In this document: one piece after another, positions 57,182-64,000 of the stretch
How positions within the stretch are numbered: position 1 is the first letter of the stretch
Layout: each line of letters begins with the position of its first letter
NCBI GenBank assembly: GCA_028753945.1
Contig: JAPNXP010000016.1
Span: 1,364,001 to 1,428,000, forward strand
DNA length: 64,000 nucleotides
Reading direction: 5' to 3'
From: Hexactinellida sp. DTS-2022
Taxonomy: Eukaryota > Porifera > Hexactinellida
The notes under the pieces: model-generated
Told to the model about the DNA's origin: nothing
Seen by the model: the letters and a program-made list of their open reading frames with translations, nothing else
Databases searched by the model: none
Made by a program: the position numbers and the translations under genes

Positions 57182-59212
57182 ATGGCTACTGTAAATAGAC
57201 ACGATGCCGCGAAATATCAAATTTGCAGATGGTGTTGTGTAAAGATAGGTAAAGGAAGAGTTGCAACACTCACTGGACAAACTAGGGACCACTACATCAA
57301 GCACTTTGAACCTATAAATGATTCGGATAATTGTCGCCCTTTGGTTGTTTGTGTGACGTGCAAATTATATTTGGGAAAAGCTTCGAGAGGTAGCCCACCA
57401 AAGAAGATTCCATCAAGATTCCCGTGGCCAACTTTGCCTACCACGAGATTTAACAGTTGTAGCTTTTTGAAAACTGGTAGTAATGGTGCAAAGATGTGCG
57501 CTATGTGTACAGAAGCTACACGTTTTGGTTCAAAGAAAAAAGCACCGAAAATAATTCGTCATACTAATCCCGGACGGCCTCTGGAGAAATCACCTAAAAG
57601 GCCCATTCTTAGATGTAACAAATGTGCCGCAACCATTTCTCGAGGACTCCAACACATCTGTAATGATATCTCCCTTATTTCAAATGTTCGTTTGTTATTA
57701 CAGTATAGGAATTGTGTAAACCGATTTATAGCAGACGATATTTCCCGGAAATTAAGCTTTGAGAAGTCCACCCATTTTACTACTACTCTTTCGCGTCATA
57801 AAGGTGGCCATCCACTACAAATTACAGCTTCCTCTACCAAATTTCTTGGTAAATCGCGAAATTCCCTGGGTAAAACAAATGAACTCAATATGACCCACAT
57901 AGCAAGATTAAAACGAGCTGGTTCTGGAATGACTAACAACATGCTTAAGCAAGTCACTCAAATAATTCGTACAACTGGGATTAAATGTCCAACTACATCA
58001 CGTTATTACACTGAGCGTGATGCTTTACTAGAGGACTGTATGGAATATATTCAGTTGGAACTCGATATTGGAAAGAAACACGAAGAGAAACTGATTTTTA
58101 TTTGGACTGTTCGCTGTACTGATGTCAGAACATTGCTAGAACGGATTTATAATCCCCATGGAAATATTAATGTTTCTCTACTCCATTTCAAATTAGGATT
58201 GGATTTTGGGAGAGGGTTTTTAAAACTCCTTATATCTGAGCGACTGTTAAACTCCGTAAATAAAGTTTACTATCTTTGGGTTGCTCAGGCGCAGGAATCT
58301 TATCATAACTTCCAGGTAATTTTTGACCATGAACAAATTAAAATTTTATTATCTGAATATATTATTTCACTGAGCGTTGATCTCAAGGCGGCATCGTTTG
58401 CATGCGGAGTGATGCTCGGACGTTTCCCCTGTATTTGGTGCAATTGGAATGTAAATGATAATTTCATTGAAAATAACCCTGCCAATACGATAAGAAATAG
58501 CGCCCATCACATGGAGATGTGGAATAAGCTCCAGCTTAAGTTTAAGGGAAACAGGAAGAAACATTCTAAAGACTGCGATGGTGTTGAAAATATACCAGTT
58601 GTAGATAAATGGCTTGCTGATAACATGGAAATATGGAATATTCCCGAACTTCACCTTCTCCTAGGTATTGGGCAGAAACTGTATGACAACATCTTAGCTA
58701 CAATGTCTGAAGATGAGCATAATCAACATAATGAGCAATTGAAAAAGTATGGAATTGTGTCAAGTGATTACCATGGAAATGCCTTTGAGGGTAATGCCAT
58801 GAGCAGACTCCTAAAAAATATTCCAAAGTTGGGAATGAATCCAAACAATTCTTGTGTGATCGCTCTAAAACGTTTCAAGGATGTTGTACAAGTTTGTTTT
58901 GGAACCGAGGTCAGTGGTAATTATTCTCAAGCTATAATGTTTTTTGAAGAAGCCTACAAATCAACTGGACTAAGTTGCACTGTGAAAGTACATTGTCTTT
59001 GTCGTCATGTCAAAACATTTATTGAACAGTTTCTGCCTCAAGGAGCGGGGCTTGGTGCATGTTCAGAACAGGCGTTTGAGAGTTCTCATTCCAGATTTAA
59101 AAATGTTTGGGAAAGACAATACAAATGTAATCAATACAGTCCTCACTACGCAAAGAATCTCTACTACACAGTTTGTGAGCTCATGTATTGTAATTATATG
59201 GCAAACATTTAG
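57182..59212 (+). CDS. Putative DDE transposase with RAG1-like zinc-binding N-terminus, intact
   Basis: 676 aa, uninterrupted. The N-terminus has C15-x2-C18, H38/H41, C57-x2-C60 (VVCVTC), FPWP (80-83) and C106-x2-C109 (MCAMC), then GRP (131-133) and C145-x2-C148. This spacing resembles the zinc-binding N-terminal region of RAG1 and of N-RAG-TP-type transposons. The C-terminal half has candidate catalytic residues D341 (LGLDFGRGFLK), D400 (SVDLKAASFACG, followed by C417-x2-C420) and E629 or E633 (ACSEQAFESSHSRFK), plus PELHLLLG (488-495) and KVHCLCRHVKTF (602-613). The layout fits the RAG1/Transib/CMC group of DDE enzymes that cut and rejoin element ends. The first 133 codons lie inside the left inverted arm. 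Exact superfamily not assigned. Confidence 0.72.
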   Translation: MATVNRHDAAKYQICRWCCVKIGKGRVATLTGQTRDHYIKHFEPINDSDNCRPLVVCVTCKLYLGKASRGSPPKKIPSRFPWPTLPTTRFNSCSFLKTGSNGAKMCAMCTEATRFGSKKKAPKIIRHTNPGRPLEKSPKRPILRCNKCAATISRGLQHICNDISLISNVRLLLQYRNCVNRFIADDISRKLSFEKSTHFTTTLSRHKGGHPLQITASSTKFLGKSRNSLGKTNELNMTHIARLKRAGSGMTNNMLKQVTQIIRTTGIKCPTTSRYYTERDALLEDCMEYIQLELDIGKKHEEKLIFIWTVRCTDVRTLLERIYNPHGNINVSLLHFKLGLDFGRGFLKLLISERLLNSVNKVYYLWVAQAQESYHNFQVIFDHEQIKILLSEYIISLSVDLKAASFACGVMLGRFPCIWCNWNVNDNFIENNPANTIRNSAHHMEMWNKLQLKFKGNRKKHSKDCDGVENIPVVDKWLADNMEIWNIPELHLLLGIGQKLYDNILATMSEDEHNQHNEQLKKYGIVSSDYHGNAFEGNAMSRLLKNIPKLGMNPNNSCVIALKRFKDVVQVCFGTEVSGNYSQAIMFFEEAYKSTGLSCTVKVHCLCRHVKTFIEQFLPQGAGLGACSEQAFESSHSRFKNVWERQYKCNQYSPHYAKNLYYTVCELMYCNYMANI

Positions 59213-59256
59213 TCAACAAATTCGTGAACTCAACAATATTATCTATTCATATTGTT

Positions 59257-59397
59257 ATACATACCGGATATAAGAACACGTCGGGAACAGCATATAGTGT
59301 TCTCATAAACGGCATAAATTATACAGGGTATATGGAAACCGTTTCCAATATAGTGTTCTTATATCCGGTATGTTCTTATAACCGGTATCTACTGTAT
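59257..59397. mobile_element. Truncated pogo-like MITE between transposase and right arm
   Basis: CCGGATATAAGAACAC and GTGTTCTTATATCCGG are inverted. The right end continues ATAACCGGTATCTACTGTA, a typical TA-ending pogo-like terminus. The left terminus is missing. Confidence 0.5.
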
Positions 59398-59529
59398 ACA
59401 TTATGCCTATATACCAATATATGACCCATACAAATATAAATATTTTTTAATTCTGTGATTTGATTAATCATTGGTAAATAATAGCTTTATTTAGGACTAG
59501 TTTAAAAGAGTAGAGGAATTAGATATCCT

Positions 59530-60358
59530 AGGCCGTCCGGGATTATTATGACGAATTATTTTCGGTGCTTTTTTCTTTGAACCAAAACGTGTAGCTTCTG
59601 TACACCAGAGTGGACCATGGGTCAACATTGGTGACCCATGACCCATCTGACCCATCCCATTTCTGACCCATGACCCATTGACCCATTGACCCATGACCCA
59701 TCGAGTGACCCATTGACCCATCACACAATTTTAAATATCTAAATACTATAGTGTAACATTAACAGAATAACAGAATAACCGTTTAAATTACCTCAACAAA
59801 CCTACTTGTTGCAATGTCGAATACGTTTAGTATTTCAATGCACATCAATGTTATAATAATATTGATGATGATGAGTGAAACGTATTTTAACTGAAGATTA
59901 CATTGAAATTCCACATGGGTCATGGGTCATGGGTCACGGAGCCGTGACCCATGACCCATCTGACCCATCGATTTAGGTGACCCATCTGACCCATGACCCA
60001 TGACCCATCGACCCATGGTCCACTCTGCTGTACACATAGCGCACATCTTTGCACCATTACTACCAGTTTTCAAAAAGCTACAACTGTTAAATCTCGTGGT
60101 AGGCAAAGTTGGCCACGGGAATCTTGATGGAATCTTCTTTGGTGGGCTACCTCTCGAAGCTTTTCCCAAATATAATTTGCACGTCACACAAACAACCAAA
60201 GGGCGACAATTATCCGAATCATTTATAGGTTCAAAGTGCTTGATGTAGTGGTCCCTAGTTTGTCCAGTGAGTGTTGCAACTCTTCCTTTACCTATCTTTA
60301 CACAACACCATCTGCAAATTTGATATTTCGCGGCATCGTGTCTATTTACAGTAGCCAT
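59530..60358 (-). pseudogene. Antisense N-terminal-only copy of the transposase, interrupted
   Basis: The right arm repeats codons 1-133 of the 676-aa ORF, from an ATG at 60358, and past the arm continues only ten codons (RISNSSTLLN) to a stop at 59497. Before the hAT insertion at 59606-60027 this frame would have ended at about 143 aa with just the zinc-binding domain. The insertion now diverts it into GACCCAT-derived codons. The arm differs from the left copy by at least one residue (HNNPGRP versus HTNPGRP). Confidence 0.75.
59606..60027. mobile_element. hAT-type MITE built from GACCCAT repeats
   Basis: Ends CAGAGTGGACCATGGGTC ... GACCCATGGTCCACTCTG, flanked by a perfect 8-bp duplication CTGTACAC (59598-59605 and 60028-60035). 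Both ends expand into tandem GACCCAT(GACCCAT/CTGACCCAT) words around a short unique core. 422 bp. Confidence 0.93.
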
Positions 60359-60916
60359 ATTATTCTAAAATCTAATTATATATATACGTAGTATTTTTAT
60401 ATAGTATAACATTATAGACGTAATTATAAGATGGCAAATACGTCAGATTAATTATATCAGAAGAACATTATATTAATTCATAATAGGGAGTTGTACTTAT
60501 TAATTAAATACTCTTATAGTAGGTTTACTAGATATTTGTGTAAAAAATAAATACTTTACAAGCTTCAACAGAAAGAAATTAAATTTATGGGTAGCTATTA
60601 ATTCAAATCCAATTTTAATGGTCAGTTAACATAAGCCATATAATCAATAACGGTTTAATACAAATTATAGAAAAGCCTCCATTGGAAATTAATGTTTTAG
60701 TGCAAATCCTGAATCAAGATAAAATTCTGTTAAGGAAACAGATAATACATCAGCGTCCGTATTTTTTCAGACAAAGTGCTAAGTTAAGTTACCCGTGTAG
60801 GATATATGAATTCGCAACTTCTAATATTATGGATATTTACTAGATAGTTATAGAGTAAATTAATGGCTATTTCAAATTTCTCAAATTCGAATGTTGAAAA
60901 TTCATTAAGTGTTCCC

Positions 60917-61109
60917 CTAAGAAAACAGTTATTTTCAAATTCATTTGTATAATATCGCTTATAGGGAGTCTCTAAACAATACATCTGGTAAGTGGTAACT
61001 GTAGGAAGACATTCCCTAGCCTCAGTGGGTGTACCTAGACAATATACATTTATGGTATTCTAATCAAATGATCACAGTGTAATTACGAATCAAACCAAAC
61101 CAATAGTAG
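60917..61109. other. Spacer, nothing recognised
   Basis: Begins with CTAAGAAA, the probable right target duplication of the P-like element. Confidence 0.4.
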
Positions 61110-61490
61110 TCATTTAGATGGAAGGAAGTATGGGTCTTGTATATCATTGTAAAAACTATCTCCTGACCTCTTTAAGATTCTATGGTACTTTTTACTCAGT
61201 GACTGGGCATGTCTAGTTGGATTAAAAGAGTAATTCTTCAAAATAGCATCCCAATCGTTCCCAAACCGCTCACGACCTCTCATGAGATTGTTAATCTCAT
61301 TCCTAGTCCAGAAATTCCTAGGCCTGTCTCTGTATTTATGCTCGGGCGTAGAATGTAATATAGATTTGTTGCGGAGTACGCTTTCTTCCGAATTGGCGGG
61401 ATTAGTCAACCTATCTGATGTAGCATTAATTTCGTTACTGTTTGTAGTTGTTTCACGAGGAATAGCTGAACGTGTTTCATCAATAGGTAC
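61110..61490 (-). CDS. Myb/SANT gene, last exon (second Myb domain)
   Basis: 127 codons including the stop, entered in phase 0 after acceptor AATTCCAG. Starts VPIDETRSAIPRETTTN. The Myb/SANT-type helix-turn-helix is FWTRNEINNLMRGRERFGND then WDAILKNYSFNPTRHAQSLS, with aromatic residues at the expected spacing. It ends DPYFLPSK and a stop. DNA binding is the likely role. The form, with KYG/RFG-x-W and a final KDKW-like helix, resembles telobox-type Myb domains, but no target can be inferred. Confidence 0.75.
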   Translation of the reverse strand, partial: VPIDETRSAIPRETTTNSNEINATSDRLTNPANSEESVLRNKSILHSTPEHKYRDRPRNFWTRNEINNLMRGRERFGNDWDAILKNYSFNPTRHAQSLSKKYHRILKRSGDSFYNDIQDPYFLPSK

Positions 61491-62115
61491 CTGGAATTAA
61501 ACAAACTGTTAATAAACTCGAGTAGACAATAGTAAGTCACAAACATGTTGCTAACAGAACTTGCTAATAATTAAAGGAACAGAAATTAAGTAATTAGGAT
61601 TAGTAATATCTTAAAGGGCTGACTGAGCCTGACTCAAATATCGATCAACACATTTTCAATACAAAACCTTGCTTCGCAAAGGAAATTATGATGCTAAGAA
61701 AATTATCTTGTCATTGCCTGAAAATTATATATTGGTCGATATATAAGTAATTCCTATCTTCTATCGCACCTAAATTTCGAGGACGAGTTCACCAAAAACA
61801 AGTTTCAAACCAAATTCAAGCTTCCTAATATACTTCTCCCAACTAGTAAATACTAGAATTCCTAAAACGTCCACACCTGTGCCCTGGTCCAAGTTTCAAA
61901 TAAGCGCTCGTTTGTTTATAATGTTAATTTAAACAGATTTAGTCATCGGGTAATATGTAGAAACAATGTAGAAGATGTGAGAAATTGTGGAGAGCTGGAA
62001 CAGATTTCAAATATTAAATAAATAGTTTTGATGTATCTTGGAGGGGACTGAGGGTTTAACTAATTTAGATAAAATAAACATTGCAGGCCATTTCTGGTTG
62101 TAGGAATAAATTGGT
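61441..62115. repeat. Segmental duplication, copy 1
   Basis: Nearly identical to 63025-64000 after removing the MITE at 63209-63510. Covers the start of the last Myb exon and almost all of its upstream intron. Confidence 0.9.
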
Positions 62116-62121
62116 GTATAC

Positions 62122-62583
62122 CTTATCAGAATTATATTCTTCCGGTTCTGATTGTTCATGAGACTTGTATCCAGTATTCTTGCGAAATTCGCGTAAATAT
62201 TTAGAATATTCTCCATTTTTCTTGAGGATAAGATATTTATCGCGGAGTGCAGTCGGAGTTCGAGAAAAAAGGAAGTTAGAATTTGTGTGTATTTTATTCC
62301 AACGTGTCCCATACTTGCTTACTCCGATAACGAGCAATTGGTCTTCTTGGACTGTCCATGGTATGCATGGCTTGGGTTTCTTAAATACATCGGTTATTAG
62401 TTTCTGAGTATTTCGTTGTTGTTGTTTTATATGTGTTAGTATTCCTTTTTCTTCTGGTGATGTTTTAATTAATTTAATCCGCTTAGGTTTAAAGTTAGGA
62501 CAAGTCCGATTTCCAATACTAATTGCAGTGTGCTCTGTGTGTAGGTCTGTTGCAGTCTCTCCAGTGATCAGGTTGCTGCCAGC
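62122..62583 (-). CDS. Myb/SANT gene, middle exon (first Myb domain)
   Basis: 154 codons, phase 0 at both ends (acceptor CGTCTAG, donor GTATAC). A basic linker (FKPKRIKLIKTS) precedes the Myb domain PWTVQEDQLLVIGVSKYGTR, W, NKIHTNSNFLFSRTPTALRD, KYLIL. Followed by an acidic tail HEQSEPEEYNSDK that joins VPIDET in the last exon. Confidence 0.75.
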
Positions 62584-62658
62584 CTAGACGCAGAGAGTCG
62601 ATGAAATGATATATAAATGTATCTGCGTTACATGTTATAGTCACACTGAAATGTATAC

Positions 62659-62947
62659 TACAGTCAACTCCCGTAATAACCAAGTCGGATATAACGAAGT
62701 ACCTGCTTATAACGAATCGTTCAATGGTCCGGAAATCCTTTTATTACATGATCAAAACTTCGTTTACCACGAAATGGATATAAGCAATCATTTATTTCCC
62801 ATATAGACTATAAGCTATTGATTCTAATCGTTATTACGAACTCCGGTTATAACGAATTCTGCTTATAATGAACTTAGGTTACAACAAAATCAGCTTTGGT
62901 ATGAACTCTTTTAAGATCGAACCCGCTTATAACGGAAGTTGACTGTA
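62659..62947. mobile_element. pogo-like MITE
   Basis: Ends TACAGTCAACTCCCGTAATA ... TATAACGGAAGTTGACTGTA, interior full of TTATAACGAA words. 289 bp. Confidence 0.8.
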
Positions 62948-62963
62948 TTATAGTATAGCATAC

Positions 62964-63074
62964 TGAATGCTGTGAAGATAGTGTAGCGCCATCTGACTCA
63001 ATGCTGGAGTAGTCGTACTCGGAGTTTGTAGTTGTTTCACGAGGAATAGCTGAACGTGTTTCATCAATAGGTAC
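62964..63074 (-). CDS. Myb/SANT gene, upstream exon made from a duplicated exon start
   Basis: 37 codons, phase 0 at both ends: VPIDETRSAIPRETTTN (identical to the last exon) then SEYDYSSIESDGATLSSQHS before donor GTATGC. It would join AGSNLITGET of the middle exon in frame. Its upstream intron is a copy of the intron at 61491-62121. The real 5' exons lie beyond the window. Confidence 0.6.
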
Positions 63075-64000
63075 CTGGAATTAAACAAACTGTAATAAAC
63101 TCGGGTAGGCAATAGTAAGTCACAAACATGTTGCTAACAGAACTTGATAATAATTAAAGGAACAGAAATTAAGTAATTAGGAATAGTATTATCTTAAAGG
63201 GCTGACTCCAGGGTTGATAAAAATCATGATTAAAAAAAAATCAAAAATCAGATTATTTGATTTTAATTGTTATTTTTTTGCAATATATATTACACTGGCG
63301 TATATTATTTGGCTAATAATTAATTACATTGATAATGAATCTTTATCAAAGTAATTTATTCTTTTCGCAAAAAAACAAGACATAAAAAATTTGATTAAAA
63401 TAATAAATCCGATTAAATAAATAAATCCGATTTAAATTAAAAAAATCGGATTTTATATTTAAATCATGATTTTTATTAATAAAATCATTGATATAAATCA
63501 AACAACCCTGAGCCTGACTCAAATATCGATCAACACATTTCAATACAAAAACCTTGCTTCGCAAAGGAAATTATGATGCTAAGAAAATTATCTTGTCATT
63601 GCCTGAAAATTATATATTGGTCGATATATAAGTAATTCCTATCTTCTATCGCACCTAAATTTCGAGGACGAGTTCACCAAAAACAAGTTTCAAACCAAAT
63701 TCAAGCTTCCTAATATACTTCTCCCAACTAGTAAATACTAGAATTCCTAAAACGTCCACACCTGTGCCCTGGTCCAAGTTTCAAATAAGCGCTCGTTTGT
63801 TTATAATGTTAATTTAAACAGATTTAGTTATCGGATAATATGTAGAAACAATGTAGAAGATGTGAGAAATTGTGGAGAGCTGGAACAGGTTTCAAATATT
63901 AAATAAAGAGTTTTGATGTATCTTGGAGGGGACTGAGGGTTTAACTAATTTAGATAAAATAAACTTTGCAGGCCATTTCTGGTTATAGGAATAAATTGGT
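63025..64000. repeat. Segmental duplication, copy 2 (runs to window edge)
   Basis: Same orientation as 61441-62115 with only scattered substitutions. Carries the MITE 63209-63510 absent from copy 1. Confidence 0.9.
63209..63510. mobile_element. hAT-type MITE present in only one duplicate
   Basis: Ends CAGGGTTGATAAAAATCATG ... ATAAATCAAACAACCCTG, interior with AATCCGATTT words. Flanked by GGCTGACT-C and A-GCCTGACT (7 of 8 bases agree). The other duplicate has GGCTGACT-GA-GCCTGACT. Confidence 0.75.

Larger units (their letters stand above)
56743..60797 (+). mobile_element. Young CAC-ended transposon with 838-bp inverted arms
   Basis: Ends CACGGGTAACTTAACTTAGC ... TAAGTTAAGTTACCCGTG. The left arm 56743-57580 and right arm 59530-60797 are both exactly 838 bp once the 422-bp hAT insertion and its 8-bp duplication are removed. 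They differ at very few positions. Flanks TAGGC (56738-56742) and TAGGA (60798-60802) match at 4 of 5, and the uninterrupted target TAGGA is visible in the opposite P-element arm. CAC termini and a 5-bp duplication recall RAG/Transib-type elements. The single transposase ORF is intact. Confidence 0.88.
52581..60916 (-). mobile_element. P-like DNA transposon, interrupted by a second transposon
   Basis: Terminal repeats begin GGGAACACTTA and run about 390 bp at the left (52581-52973). The right repeat is split in two: 60803-60916 (outer) and 56435-56742 (inner), separated by the element 56743-60797. Flanking 8-mers TTAAGAAG and CTAAGAAA match at 6 of 8 positions, the 8-bp size expected of P elements. 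Without the insertion the element is about 4.3 kb. The transposase remnant lies between the repeats on the minus strand. Confidence 0.82.

Noticed and set aside
59497-59728. Gly/His/Trp/Met-rich repeat protein
   Set aside because: It comes from translating GACCCAT repeats of the MITE 59606-60027. Only the end of this frame is genuine transposase-arm sequence.

Overview
The window is AT-rich animal DNA (roughly one third G+C). It has intron-rich coding sequence, a giant classical-repeat cadherin, and a very high density of small DNA transposons. A many-exon cadherin of this size says Metazoa. The repeat content (Helitrons, pogo-like, hAT-like and P-like elements) would suit a sponge or cnidarian, but nothing read here fixes the phylum.

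Layout. (1) 1574-33974, minus strand: 27 exons of one giant cadherin gene. They join in frame at every junction into 2335 codons: a signal peptide, 21 complete cadherin (EC) repeats and part of a 22nd. The 3' end lies beyond the left edge of the window. Its introns are filled with Helitron ends, MITEs and other repeats. (2) 33975-37788: no gene recognised; it holds a short-period tandem repeat and a Helitron 3' end. (3) 37789-38700, plus strand: an uninterrupted GT31-family (beta-1,3-galactosyltransferase-like) gene. (4) About 38.7-50.6 kb: a repeat-dominated stretch of nested MITEs, palindrome arrays and Helitrons with no convincing host gene. (5) 50.6-52.3 kb: an exon with three CCHC zinc knuckles split by a non-autonomous Helitron, a minisatellite, and the C-terminal part of an OTU-type protease domain. 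(6) 52581-60916: a Russian-doll transposon. A decayed P-like element (THAP-domain transposase) carries, inside its right terminal inverted repeat, a young intact element. That young element encodes a 676-aa putative DDE transposase with a zinc-binding N-terminus reminiscent of RAG1. It in turn carries a hAT-type MITE built of GACCCAT repeats inside its own right arm. (7) 61.1-64 kb, minus strand: a two-Myb/SANT-domain gene, one of whose exons and its upstream intron has been duplicated.

The most interesting system is the 56743-60797 element. It has 838-bp inverted arms that start CACGGG, 5-bp flanks TAGGC/TAGGA, and arms long enough to include the first 133 codons of the transposase. The right end therefore once carried a second start codon and an N-terminal-domain-only reading frame. 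A second notable observation is a filled/empty pair in the duplication at 61.6 kb and 63.2 kb that looks like a hAT excision footprint.
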